From assembly GCA_024516035.1 (NCBI GenBank), contig CM044957.1, forward strand, positions 15,572,564 to 15,636,563: a DNA stretch of 64,000 nucleotides. The letters run 5' to 3'. This document shows positions 9,840-20,603 of the stretch, one piece after another; position 1 is the stretch's first letter, and the number at the start of each line of letters is the position of its first letter. The notes under the pieces were generated by a model that was given only the letters and a program-made list of their open reading frames with translations, did no database searches and was not told the origin of the DNA. Source of the stretch: Bactericera cockerelli (lineage: Eukaryota > Arthropoda > Insecta > Hemiptera > Triozidae). The position numbers and the translations under genes are program-made.

Positions 9840-11750
9840 GTATAAATCCAGAGAGGTGAAAGGACAATGTGTTTCCCAAATCCTTCTCTAAATTATTATA
9901 ATTTTATTGTATTTGTGAATTGTAAAGTTTATATGCTTTCTAACCGAAAGCATTGTAAAGGGTCTTTCAATAGGAACGCCTCATTTTGTTTTGTCAATCT
10001 GGACGAACCTCATGCATTGATTTGAATTGATTTGGTTCCATTTTGTTCATTAAAGTATGCCATTTCATGGTACACGAGCGAGTACAATTGTCAGAAAGTA
10101 CTAACTAAATTTAATTGATAGCTCCCTCCAAATTCAATTTCCAAGTTTCATCAAAAGATCATCTTCAGCGATGTTATTCATTAATGCTCAATGGCTTTGT
10201 TAAAATCAAAATATGCACCACTAGGCTATTGAAAAGTCACAATACATGTGCTTCATAAGAAACCACTAAATTAACCAAAACTGACCGTGCTTTGAGCAAA
10301 ATGCTTTGAGCATTAACCTCGCCTGGTGGATGCCTTCAACTAAAGAGTGATATTATTATTACTTATATCACTAATACCTGATGTACTTTGAAGTAAAAAT
10401 ATCTCACATAGCATAGCCATAGTACATAGTATTTACAATAAAATATAGGACTCTTGATCAAACATAGATTCGCATTTAAAATACTTGTCATCTCATTAAA
10501 CTTTCAAATTTTCATCAATGGTATTTTCACCAGATGCTACAAACCACGTTCAGAGAACTTTTAAAACGAGAAAATTATTTGCTGATAAGGTAAAGACGAA
10601 CAATGAAAGCACAAAATAATGGGAATAAAATAGAAATCACAACACAAAGTGAAGTGGAAAAGTATCTTTGAATAAATAAATAAATAATATATATAACTTC
10701 AGACAAAGTCACAGAACAAATACCTACCTATATAAAATCACAAAAAAGCTGAATAAAGAGAGAGATAGACAGAGAGTTTGTGGGAAGTGTTGTGTGGGAT
10801 GCTTTTACAGAAAAATAACAAATTCAAAACAAATTTGTGCAGTATGATGAGGAGGATATACAAGATGATACCTCGGCTAGGAGTGAACAAAAATAGAAAA
10901 GAGCCTCCAAAATGAATCACAATTCAGAAGAACAAAATCATGTGGACATAAATACACAAACACATACCTATCTATTAATATGTTAAGCTTATAAATAATT
11001 ATTTAAATATTTACTGATGTAATTTTAGGAAAGAAAATGTTAATTTGTTTGTTTGCCAATACCATGAGTGCCATATTAAATGTATGCTATAATAAATGTT
11101 TAATAGATATACGGTGTACCGTGTATCTGTTAAATTTAAATATCGGATGGCTACTCATAAGATACAATTTATTAAAGTATATTTGTGTCATCATATCGGA
11201 TAATGACAATAATGAAGATAAACTACTTTGCACCTTGAAAGTTTAGGTACATAATTCGGATCAAGGTGTGGACAAACGGCTAAATCCTAGAGTTTCTTAA
11301 AATTACCTAAAATAAATGTACAATATGACTTATTGTAAAAAATATATTCGAAGCTGATGTAACGACTAAAAGGATTTACAGGTGGTTTTAGAATTAATCA
11401 GCACGAAGCGTACCTATAACTACTTAGGAATTGTTCCAGCAGTACCTATGAGTTACTCAGCCAGCAGCGTAGGTTGAAAACTACACTAGCTGGAATTCGC
11501 ACAAGCTGCCCACCCTCATCCAGCCTGGTTATGACCAGAAAACCCACAGAGTAAAGTAATTTTGCTATACGTATTTTTGGTGAACTTCAAGAGCGGAGGT
11601 CTAAGCATAGTTTCACAAACATAATTGCATAGAAGTTCACTCACGTGCATTCATTCAGGGTAAGGCCTTTCTTGATAAAACTGTCACCTACGTACAAAGT
11701 TTCAGTGTAGTTTTCAACAGTGCCTAGATATTGATAAAAGCAAGTCTGCT
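9840..11750. other. AT-rich spacer
   Basis: No gene seen. Near 10290-10335 the words GAGCATTAACCTCGCCTGG match the tail of the tRNA-like repeat at 41922, so a SINE tail fragment is likely. A (TAAA)n tract lies near 10672. Confidence 0.4.
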
Positions 11751-11825
11751 TCTTGAATTCATTATGCACATTATGCAGCTTTAATCTGCACTATGCAACA
11801 TGTTTTCCTTTGTTTCTCAATGTAG

Positions 11826-11971
11826 AACAGTCAACGATTATTATATTAAATTTGAATGCAGTAATGGACAATGATGAAAGTGATATCCTAGAAAAAGTAT
11901 TACCTAGAAATAACCAGATTAATGCGGATGCAAGATTACCTGATTATTTGGAATTAGGAACATTTTTACTT
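11826..11971 (+). other. Possible isolated exon after a good acceptor (weak)
   Basis: A pyrimidine-rich tract ending CTCAATGTAG (AG at 11824-11825) precedes an open frame that includes MDNDESDILEKVLPRNNQ and PDYLEL. Composition is protein-like, but the frame runs into the repeat starting near 11972 and no donor is seen. No family recognised. Confidence 0.2.
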
Positions 11972-12600
11972 TCCTTATCCTATTAATAAGGAAAGTATTG
12001 TATTAGTTGAAAATTTGACCTACCCAGTTTTTCAATTCTCTGGACGAATCATAGCCTCAGGATACCAAAAAAGTTGTTTTCGGCCATTGGTCCGTGCGTC
12101 TGTCTGTCCGTCGGTGAACAATATACCTATCTCGAGAACAGTAAGAGCTAGATACTTGAAATTTGGTATGAAAGTAGATCTTATACACCGCACGAACCAC
12201 GAAACTTTTGGTTAAAATCGGCAGCACTCTGCATACTCAGGGCCGCAAAAAGTGGCCGCAACGGCCGTTCATTTGAATTGGTTAAAGATACAACTTTTAT
12301 TGAGTGAAAAAATAATAGGATTTTACTCTGATTATTTTTTTTATATCTTGAACTTTTTGGAACACGGCTCCAATTTACCGGTATTTTCGAGGGACCCAAT
12401 TAGACCAACTTTTTTTTATATTATTTATCGTTGATGGGGGTTGTGACATATTATCAAATCCAATGATTTTGAGGTGCTGATTACGAATTTGATATTTATT
12501 TTTAGCTAACTATGAGTCACCAGTGGCTTTTGGTCCTGTTCCTATTCCTAATAATTATATGATAAGGCAAGTCGTGTGATGTTTACACCAGATTTTGTAT
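11972..12600 (+). repeat. Palindrome-ended dispersed repeat, second variant
   Basis: Begins with the near-palindrome CTTTCCTTATCCTATTAATA continuing to AAGGAAAG, then CTCTGGACGAATCATAGCC, CGTCTGTCTGTCCGTC, ATCTCGAGAACAGTAAGAGC and TTGAATTGGTTAAAGATAC. It closes with GATAAGGCAAGTCGTGTGAT and TTTACACCAGATTTT. The layout parallels the repeat at 6563 (terminal palindrome, GTCTGTC run, same right end). No open frame. Class uncertain. Confidence 0.7.
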
Positions 12601-12634
12601 GTATGTACTGTATCTTTGTCTTCTTCTGTGTTGC

Positions 12635-12692
12635 TAAGCGTACAAGCCTAGTGGGCTGCATCACTCGACCACGGTGACTACCTGATTATACA
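12635..12692 (-). repeat. tRNA-Ala-type SINE head fragment
   Basis: The word GCGTACAAGCCTAGTG followed by CTCGACCACGGTGA matches, with some divergence, the inverted heads at 35160 and 61590. Only the head part is visible. Confidence 0.45.
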
Positions 12693-12699
12693 TCGATTT

Positions 12700-13290
12700 T
12701 TATCTCATGTTTACTCACAAACGTGAGGACAATTGAGTATCCCTTGTAAATAAGTAGGTAAGATCAATTGTGATCAACTGATCATACAAAAAAAGCCATA
12801 TCACTGATAGGTACTGATAGTATATTAGTGCGCGAACTTCATACATGCATAGATCTGTTGTGTGAATTATAATTAAGCTGTTTTCTTACTCTTTGTGGTG
12901 ATAATTTATATTGATGATATCAACTTGAGTAGATAATAAGTATCACCTATTCAGCTATTCACATCATTACCATATTCCTTGCCTTTTGATTAAAACTTTG
13001 TAATCTCAAGTTGCGTTCTTCCAATATCAGGTGATAAGTACACAATATTACCATATACCTATCTGCAAGTTATACCGCGCTCTTTTTTGATTAAAACTTT
13101 TATCTTAAGGAACAATAAATATTCAATGAGAATTCTGTAAGCCCAGAAACTTTGTTTGTTTGACTTGGTAGGATAGATAATGAAAAGTATCAGATGCAAT
13201 ATAGGATGTTTACCTTGAAGTTGAAATTACTTTCTAGATTCTAGAACATTTTTGCTGTCTGCTGTCGAAAGCTATTACAATCTCTAGAGA
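12700..13290. other. AT-rich spacer
   Basis: No gene, RNA or recognisable repeat seen. Confidence 0.4.
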
Positions 13291-13299
13291 GACAGTATG

Positions 13300-13444
13300 T
13301 TGTGCGCTAGTGGAGGAGCGATCTGACGGGTGGACTGACAGGTTAAGACTAGCCTATCATGAATGAACGACACAAACTGTTAGCGTAATGGGACATCCTG
13401 TCTCGAGCCGACAGTGTAAATAAAGCACTACTATACTATACTAT
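13300..13444 (+). mobile_element. LINE 3' end fragment with (CTATA)n tail
   Basis: A short frame ending SDGWTDRLRLAYHE then TGA (13322-13366) looks like the end of a reverse-transcriptase ORF. It is followed by TAATGGGACATC, a hairpin (stem CTGTC/GACAG), TAAATAAAGCACTA and a CTATA-type tail. The copy at 36197 shares the hairpin stem, the AAATAAAGCACTACT word and a similar tail. Severely 5'-truncated, as usual for LINEs. Confidence 0.65.
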
Positions 13445-13449
13445 GAATC

Positions 13450-14490
13450 TTGTGAGAATGAAACCAGCACTTTGTGTATGACAATTTTAAGCAACATACT
13501 AAAAACTAGCAATCCGTAAGCCTTATAGTTAGGATCCGTAAATTAATATTCTTATCTTATCTTAATATAATTATATAAAATCCATTTACGTACATTAATT
13601 AATTCATAATTAGCAGAGCTCCGAATTGACCAGGCCAAGTGATTTCAAATTTGGCACTCTGTGGCACATTTGAAATAAGAACTAAGAACTTTTGCGCGTA
13701 CTAAAAGGGATTTTCCCTATGGGCAAAAATCATAACGGCGACAAAGTGTCGGGTTTTAGCTAGTAAAGTATACTAATTACTATCGTATTTACACATGAAA
13801 TAATCATAGTTATATATACTGGTACTATTGGGTCTACCTAAACTGGCGGATCTGAACTGTGAGGTCAATTTACATGATTTGCCAAAGACAACTTGACGAG
13901 AAGTTTTATTGCAATTTTATTAGGTACACATGGTTCATTAATGAAGATTTGGAATGCACGCGGTCTAGATGCGTCTTTTTATTAGTTTATTCGTGATACT
14001 GAATTACTGATGTGAATACCGTTCAAACTTCAAATGTTAAAACCACAATTTTAACATTTTTCCTTGTACGACCTACATTTTATATATGGTAGTTAGTTCT
14101 CTGAACATTGTGAACAAGTTTGTCGCTAATTATTGAGATGCACTAGCTATAAGAGTCCAAAATTTCAGGTTTGGCAGGTTTTTGTGTGGATCCCCTGCCG
14201 GTATAAACTGCCGAGCTTTGAAATTGTACCACTTTGCACAAATCTTAGAAAGTTACATACATTATAATTATGATGTATATTATAATTATTATACATACGA
14301 GTATAGCTATATAGGTACGTAAGCTTAAGTTTTGGCATACTGAAAAACGGATGAACTTAGGAAACTGCAAATTATTCCTCATAATAAGAGTGTTACAGGT
14401 CATGAGGAAGTGATGTGTCCATATTTGAAAAGAAAAATGTCAGATAAATTTAAAATGCTTTGCAATTTGATATTTCTTTCAAAGAGAGGA
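13450..14490. other. AT-rich spacer
   Basis: No gene or recognisable repeat seen. Confidence 0.4.
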
Positions 14491-14499
14491 GACTGTTAC

Positions 14500-14681
14500 C
14501 TTTCAACTTTCAATAATGAGCTCACAAGTAGAGAACGAAGGGAAGGCCACTCCAACATATAATCTATCATCTCATTAGTAAGCTCGCCATCTTCACTGGG
14601 AAGATTGCCTACTCTTGTAAGCTCCTTACGAAATGATGAGGTGATGTTGTTAGTTAATAGAACTAAGTAAGAATACTTCAT
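14500..14681 (-). other. Possible isolated exon with a splice donor (weak)
   Basis: The minus-strand frame contains SSFRKELTRVGNLPSEDGE, then EMIDYMLEWPSLRS, and has a globular-protein-like composition. Its 3' end sits at GAAAG/GTAACA, a reasonable donor (intron starting at 14499). No recognised domain and no partner exon within 5 kb on that strand. It could be an exon of a long-intron host gene or a chance frame. Confidence 0.25.
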
Positions 14682-14689
14682 ATTATAAA

Positions 14690-15187
14690 GGTTACTTTAT
14701 ACCTACCTTTGAAGTGAAAACTATTTTTTCTCTTGAAAATCTAATCGTTTAAATGGACGTTCCTAGATTTCAATTTTTTTCTTTTTCTTTCCCTTCGCTG
14801 TGAAGACAGTTCAAACAGTGAGAACCTTGGTGGTTTGGAATTATAGAGATTGTGGAAAAGATCTCTACATCTTCTTTTATTCAAAACTATTTTTCAACCC
14901 TCATAAGTCATACCTAACTAACTATCGGTTTCATTCGCTGAAAAGCTTCTAGAGTTTTATAGATAGTAGATACCATCGACATTATTTTCTTCTAAAGACT
15001 TCTTTAATGATGGACTTTAGTATTAGCTTCAAATATATTGACTGCTCTTATTTATGTAAGTTATGTAACATCTAGTACAACAGTATATAAACAGATAAGT
15101 AAGTTCTGTTTATACTGACTTCTGATGGTAAGCAGGCAACATCCTTGAATTTTTTTTTGTGTATAGAATCTCGACTGTGAACAGTTA
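14690..15187. other. AT-rich spacer
   Basis: Nothing recognised. Confidence 0.4.
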
Positions 15188-15189
15188 TA

Positions 15190-15812
15190 CACTCACCGGA
15201 AGAATTAACCGGACACTTCCTGTTTTCCCCTTTAACACCGTGTATTTCCATGCGGCTGCAAAAGGTTGTAACTTCTACTGTAGATAACTTTTTTATATGA
15301 CTTTTGTTTTGTATAAAAGAAAACAGATTAAGGATTTACACTCATTATAAGAAAAAATTCAGGAAAAATCATTGCAACTCATGGAAAGAAAAATTTAAAA
15401 TTTCAATTTACCGTATTTTTGAGATTTTTGAAACATCCTCAATGAATTGTGTTTTTTTTTTTAAATCCTTGTATTAGTAGGTCATGTTGAAATTGAAATC
15501 TTTAGGTTTTTGTATTTTTAAGAAAAATCGAATGATAAAAATAAAACAGTGAACTGAGTGTGTTCTAAATAAAACACCTCTAAAATTCTGTGTTTTGCAA
15601 GTTTACATTTGTCTTTCCATGAGTTGCAATGATTTTTCCTGATTTTTTTTCTTATAATGAGCTTAAATCCTTAATCTGTTTTCTTTTATACAAAACAAAA
15701 ATCATCGGAAAATGTTATCTACAGTAGAAGTTACAACCTTTTGCAGCCGCATGGAAATACACGGTGTTAAAGGGGAAAACAGGAAGTGTCCGGTTAATTC
15801 TTCCGGTGAGTG
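15190..15812. mobile_element. Foldback MITE with ~200-bp terminal inverted repeats and TA duplication
   Basis: The left arm (CACTCACCGGAAGAATTAACC and following, to about 15395) returns inverted from about 15614 to 15812 with few mismatches. Both arms share AGGTTGTAACTTCTAC / GTAGAAGTTACAACCT and TCATTGCAACTCATGGAAAG. It is flanked by TA at 15188-15189 and 15813-15814, as expected for Tc1/mariner-type insertion. The ~220-bp middle is AT-rich and non-coding, so the element is non-autonomous. Confidence 0.88.
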
Positions 15813-15869
15813 TATATTATTGGGCAAAAGTGAATCAATAATTCAAAACGGAGCCTGGAAATCATGGTA

Positions 15870-16879
15870 GAGGAAGGGCGCCATATTCGGAATACCATTT
15901 TCATTTTTGAGAAAATTTCGAAGGTCATAGTAAATAAAAGCTCAATATAGGTCTTGAAACAAAGATTATATGGTTATCATTTATTTTTGAGAAAGTTTGG
16001 GAAAACAAAGAAATAACTTTTTCATAATTTTGATTCCGCCGAAAAAGCTAGAAAGTTTAGTTTGACTTTATGGGGTCCTATTGCGGAATACTATGGGTTC
16101 CAAATTCGGTATACAAAAAAAGCCTTAAGACGAATGAACTAAAAAGTATATTTAGACATCTATTTGAATTTGAACCTCAACAACAACTAAACCAATCTGA
16201 CTAGTTATCTATTTACAATAGTCACAACAATAGTATCCCTTCTCATGGGCGGTACACTCGGTACAGGCCTCATGAGCCCACTGATCACTGACATATTGAA
16301 CCCATTTTTCTCTGTTGCCTCTTTTTATTGCCTATTATTTGACATTCCTTATGAATGTGCAGGCTTCTTTTAAGACGGCATCTGAACGAATTTAAAGAAA
16401 TTAAAAATGAGTAAAAATATTTTACAAAGTAAACATATCAAAAGGGTTCCAAATTCGGAATACTATAAAATTGTATACCGAATATGGAGCTCCAAGATAT
16501 TCCGAATTAGGGCACATTGATTTATTTTTTTAAATAATAATAATTCAGAAAAAAGATAGAAAAAAAAGAAACGGGTTTTACAGAAAGACATTAGAATTAA
16601 AACTACTTATTCTTGTATAAAAAAAGTGTTAAATACCTTTATTCTAAGTTGTAAAAATAATTTTTAAAAATACGTTTGAAAATTTTTGGGAAACGTAAAA
16701 TATTCTCTACTGCTCCTTTGAAATTTCACAGTGTACTAAGTGATTCTGATCAACAAAAAAAGTCAAGTGGATGATTCTAATGAAATTGTATATTCTTGTT
16801 TCTCTTTGTTTTCAACAGTGTTACAAGTATTTGGGTATTCCGACTTAGGGACCCTATTCCGGGAATGGCGCCCTTCCTC
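15870..16879. mobile_element. Decayed pogo/Tigger-like DNA transposon with TA duplication
   Basis: Perfect 15-bp terminal inverted repeats, GAGGAAGGGCGCCAT at 15870 and its complement ending at 16879, are flanked by TA (15868-15869 and 16880-16881). TA duplication fits Tc1/mariner/pogo. Inside, on the minus strand, is a remnant of a transposase C-terminus (16209-16325). The words TATTCGGAATA and CCAAATTCGG recur several times, including near both ends, and could be degenerate binding sites. Too short and broken to be autonomous. Confidence 0.8.
16209..16325 (-). pseudogene. Transposase C-terminal fragment with Cys/His (PHD-like) motif
   Basis: The minus-strand frame reads KRGNREKWVQYVSDQWAHEA, then CTECTAHEKGYYCCDYCK and a stop. 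The W-V-Q-x-n-WAHE-x-C-x2-C pattern followed by YYCCDYC matches the short zinc-binding tail at the end of many pogo/Tigger-type DDE transposases in insects. One usual Cys (after WVQ) appears replaced by Tyr. A stop codon lies just upstream in frame, so the catalytic domain is absent. Family from memory; a protein search would settle it. Confidence 0.6.
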
Positions 16880-16924
16880 TATTCATTTTTATTTCCTGAG
16901 GAGTCCTTTGAAAAATCCTTGAGT

Positions 16925-17695
16925 TTACTAATATTATGAATAAGAACGGAAATGTTCTTTTTTTCAAGTTCAGTAAAATCAAGCCTCTAGTTTAGGTCAG
17001 TCAGACTTGGAACTGTACTTTAGGTTAGGCTAGGCATAACCCACTGACTACAGGCTAGCAGGTCAAATCTAACTTCGTAGAATAAGCTTCTTCTCCTTAA
17101 AAACAGTCTGACCGGTATCATAATTTACAGTGAAATTTATTAAAAAATGAAAGTTCCATAGAGATATTTCTTGACTAGACGGTCAGAAGAGACGAAAACG
17201 CCCCCTTTTTTAATGAGAGTGTTTTGAGAAGGAAAAAAATTGCCTTCGTCAGATTTGTCTATTTGCTTCGGAATATAAAATTACCATCATATAACAACGT
17301 AGGATAGTTCATTATGTCTGCTTTATGTTCTTTATGTCTTATGTATTTCTTTTGTAGACAAAATGTGGAAACACGTCCTTGGTATTCAGGCACGTAGCCA
17401 GGGGGAGGAGGGTTGCAAACAACGCCCCGGCCCCTCAAATATCAAGAAACCCCTGCAAAAAGTATGCGATCCAAATTTTTGTTTTGGAATTTGAAAATTT
17501 TACTTTTATGAGTAACAACCATAGGCAACATTACTAGAGTATAAAGAAAAAAAAAATGGAAATAGGTACCTAATTTGAAAAGTAAAGCAGCTTCTTTGTA
17601 GTGCCATCCACAAAAATTGTGAAGAGGCCTTGCGCTCCACCAAAAAGGAGTCATAAATAATATAAAAAAAAAACTTTGAAAACATTAACAGTTGT
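16925..17695. other. AT-rich spacer with a possible repeat fragment
   Basis: 17390-17660 starts GGCACGTAGCCAGGGGGAGG and includes GCGCTCCACCAAAAAGGAGTC, words that look like a dispersed repeat end, but no second copy or terminus is clear here. Confidence 0.35.
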
Positions 17696-17856
17696 AGTAG
17701 TAGTAGTTATCATATTTTTGTTAATAAAAATAATGTGATCACAATTATTACTCTAACTCGCTTCACTAATTTGTTTACGTAACTTGGGACTTGAACCACC
17801 GACCCTCAGGTTACAATTCCACCACCTTATCGATCTGAGGTCGGCAATACACTGAT
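17696..17856 (-). mobile_element. tRNA-Thr-type SINE, inverted copy 1
   Basis: Read on the minus strand, a head with CGATAAGGTGGTGGAATTGT and GGTCGGTGGTTCAAGTCCC (box B) is followed by AAGCGAGTTAGAGTAAT and an AT-rich tail. It is more diverged than the copies at 32788 and 52815: the palindromic ATCACGAAAGTGAT of the body is decayed. Confidence 0.75.
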
Positions 17857-18367
17857 TGAATTACTGACTGACTGACGTGACAGTTCAATGTTATGTAAGT
17901 AGGTATCTCCTTACTTACCTGTAAGAAAATTGCATCAACAAAAGAAATCTAGATAGGTGGAACGAGAAAGGCCTTTTCTAAACAACAAAGGATACACTGG
18001 CAAACAGACAAAAAACCTTTGCAGGAAAATATCGGGATTGATGTACTCCGTAAATTAAAAAAGTGGGCTAGTTAATAATATTATAAATCAAAGGAAGCAG
18101 GCTGACGCTCTGCAGTCTCCGCACACAAAGCAGTTGGTTAAAAATAAAAATAATAGTATCTATCTGTAAAAAAATGCATAATATTTTCTTTTTGAAAACT
18201 GCAATTTAATATTCTCTACCAGATTTTTTTCTTTTTTAATTAAAAAAAAGCAAGCAGCTGTGATTGAAACCACGCTACGGTTTCTAAACGCCCCGCCCTC
18301 CCCCAGAATGGGGGTTTTACCCTCCACTCACTGAGTAGATAGATAGCTCACTGAGTAGATAGATAGA

Positions 18368-18507
18368 TAAAAGTTTTTTGTGTTGATCACTTTCGTGATG
18401 TCACAACCACTCAAACCCGCTTTACCAAATCCACGCTGAAACCCAGACTTGAACCACCGACCTCTAGGTTACAAGTCCGCCGCCTTATCGATCAAGCTAC
18501 TGAGGAG
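18368..18507 (-). mobile_element. tRNA-Thr-type SINE, inverted copy 2
   Basis: Minus strand: TCAGTAGCTTGATCGATAAG, GGCGGACTTGTAACCT (anticodon position TGT), box B GGTTCAAGTCTGG, body GCGGGTTTGAGTGGTTGTGA and the palindromic word CACGAAAGTGATCAACAC. A duplicated tagatagatagctcactgag stretch lies just left of it. Confidence 0.85.
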
Positions 18508-18711
18508 CTACTCACTGAGTATTACAACGACTGCCAATATTCATCCAGCGTGGGTTCTGTAGGGAACAGCCTGGCTATCACAATTATTTGACTTTTTAGA
18601 ATGTTTATTAGCAGGTACCAGGTATCTATTCTGGTGGAAAATTCTTGTCTTTTTCGCAATCGCTTGAGGACATAACAAACAAAACATAGTGTGTAAATGT
18701 ACTTCATCGCC

Positions 18712-18757
18712 ATCCTTCCGGTGCATTCAATGCGCCATCGACGCTGGCATCCCTTCA
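18712..18757 (-). repeat. 5S-rRNA-derived SINE head fragment
   Basis: Minus strand GCCAGCGTCGATGGCGCATT then GAATGCACCGG matches the first ~30 bp of the 5S-derived SINE at 20312-20577. The rest is missing. Confidence 0.7.
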
Positions 18758-18802
18758 TTATCTTCGATTTTATGACGATAATTTTTGTTGTGAGTTTGTA
18801 GA

Positions 18803-19140
18803 TTCTTATTTAGTAAAACTTTAAACTGTAAATTTTAATATAAGTATAGTACATCTTTGAGTATTAAATTCTAATTTAGTGAAATTTTGAGTTGTAGATT
18901 CTAATTTAGTGAAATTTTGAGTTGTAGATTCCAATTTAGTGAAACTTTCAAGTTGTAGCTTCTAATTTGGTGAAATTTTGAGTGTTAAATATTTAAATTC
19001 TAAATTAGTGAAACTTTACAAGTTGTACCTAGATTCAATTTTAATGAAATTTTTAGTGTCAAATTCTAATTTAGTGAAATCTAATTTAGTGGAGCTTTGA
19101 TTTATAGAATCTAATGTAGTGAAATTTTGAGTTTAAAATA
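18803..19140 (+). repeat. Degenerate ~30-bp minisatellite
   Basis: About ten irregular units of the form TTCTAATTTAGTGAAATTTT followed by GAGTTGTAGA. Units vary in length and sequence, so the array is old. No coding sense. Confidence 0.85.
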
Positions 19141-19570
19141 TTTAAAATTATTTTAATTTATTTTCAATTAGATGGTGCAGATCTCTTTCCTGCTCCTCTT
19201 CTCATCTTCTGAACCCGCAGGCTACACGGAGCACTCGACAGGGTAATCACGGGGAATATATAAATTAAATTGAGAGAGAGAAAGCAAACTAACCGTGAAT
19301 AAATCTCATGCTGGAGTTAACGCCGCGCCGTAGGTAATTTTCTTTAACCGGTTAACTAATGAGAGAAAAGTTCTCGTCCTAGCCATCAGACCCGTAGGTT
19401 GTATTATATCAGACCCGTATAGGTTGTATTGTAAAATTATGTTTGATTGAACCATTTTGCGTTTGTTTAATTTTTGCCTAATTCTGATGGATGGTCCGAA
19501 AAAGTTATTAATAGAATTATGAATGACTGCCAAAGATTTTATTTTTATTATTTGTCCTGTACAAACATTT
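19141..19570. other. Unassigned sequence with a short direct repeat
   Basis: AGACCCGTAGGTTGTATT and AGACCCGTATAGGTTGTATT occur back to back near 19385-19432. No gene seen. Confidence 0.4.
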
Positions 19571-19770
19571 CTGTCCCACTAGCTCAGTGGTAAAGGTGGC
19601 ACTCTGTGAATCCAGAGGTTCCAGAAATCGTTCGTGCGAAACCCAGCCGGGACATGACAAGTTATCCTCCCAATTGGGATTTTTACCACATAATAATATG
19701 TCTTGGGCTTACTGCTGGAATAATGGGACTTTAATAGTCCTTATTGAGCAGTATAAATAAGGCGATATTA
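19571..19770 (+). mobile_element. tRNA-Gln-like SINE with a LINE-like tail
   Basis: The head has acceptor-like ends TGTCCC...GGGACA, box A CTAGCTCAGTGG, a perfect CTCTG/CAGAG stem and a box-B-like GTTCGTGCGAAACC; the arm sequence resembles tRNA-Gln. The body runs GACATGACAAGTTATCCTCC to CTTGGGCTTACTGCTGGAAT. The tail has TAATGGGACT, a GGACT/AGTCC hairpin, TAAATAAGGCG and (ATT)n, like the LINE tails at 13380 and 36210. A second copy lies inverted at 56468-56634. Confidence 0.8.
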
Positions 19771-20311
19771 TTATTATTATTTCCAAAGTCATGCATCAAA
19801 GATTATTTCGTTTTGCGGGTTACGTACAAAAAGGAAGAAAATAATTTCCATTATGGGCTTCAAGCTTCAATAAACATACAAACAATCAAACCTGAGTTTT
19901 TATTTCAATGCACTAAGTAAGCAAGCGCCATTCACTGAGTGTAAAGTGCTATTTTACTTTACAATTAAGTCCAGGAAAAACTCCACCATTTTGCAGTCAG
20001 TAATGTTCTTTCACTCCCATTAGAAAGTTACGAGTATAAACTTTTAATGCTAAGGGAATTTCTGTCCAATTGAAGTTCAAAACAAACACTACGTACCTAC
20101 ATCATAAAAAATTGTAATAATATAATTATGTAGTAATACAAAATTATATAGATATACGTACTACAGTATCATTTTTCTCCTATTTATATTTCTCCTTCCT
20201 GTGTTACACTCGGGGGAGTTATGATCACACCTACACACATTTCCTGTAGGTACAGGTTTGCTATAATATCCTACCTTTGTGTATGTAATTGTGTAATATT
20301 ATTATTAGATT

Positions 20312-20577
20312 TTTTTTTTTTTTTTTAAAGTGGGGTTTAATGTCGCTTTCAACTGCCAAGGTCATATCACGACGGGGGTTCTACCCTCCATTCGCAGGAA
20401 ACTCACAAACCTGCTACTCACATTGACCTCACCCAGCCTGAGTGGGGCCGGGAAAAGCCAGCGTCACGAGAATTAGAATTTGAATGGTCACCCATCCAAG
20501 TCTTAACCTCGCTGGATGTCGCTTAACTTCGGTGTTCTGAAGGGAACCGGTGTATTCAACATGCCATCGACGCTGGC
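20312..20577 (-). mobile_element. 5S-rRNA-derived SINE (SINE3 type), full copy with target duplication
   Basis: Minus strand starts GCCAGCGTCGATGGCATGTT and runs through TTGAATACACCGGTT, CACCGAAGTTAAGCG and ACTTGGATGGGTGACC. These correspond in order to the 5S rRNA gene, including box A and box C of its internal promoter. A ~150-bp unrelated body (GGCTGGGTGAGGTCAATGTG, TTTGTGAGTTTCCTGCGAAT, GTTGAAAGCGACATTAAACC) and a poly-A tail follow. The perfect 12-bp direct repeat TATTATTAGATT flanks it (20300-20311 and 20578-20589), the mark of LINE-mediated insertion. Confidence 0.93.
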
Positions 20578-20603
20578 TATTATTAGATTAAATAGGTGCC
20601 TAC

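Noticed and set aside
20490..20577. A 5S rRNA gene or simple 5S pseudogene on the minus strand
   Set aside because: Only the first ~90 bp match 5S; the rest is a body shared with other copies, with poly-A and target duplication. It is a SINE.
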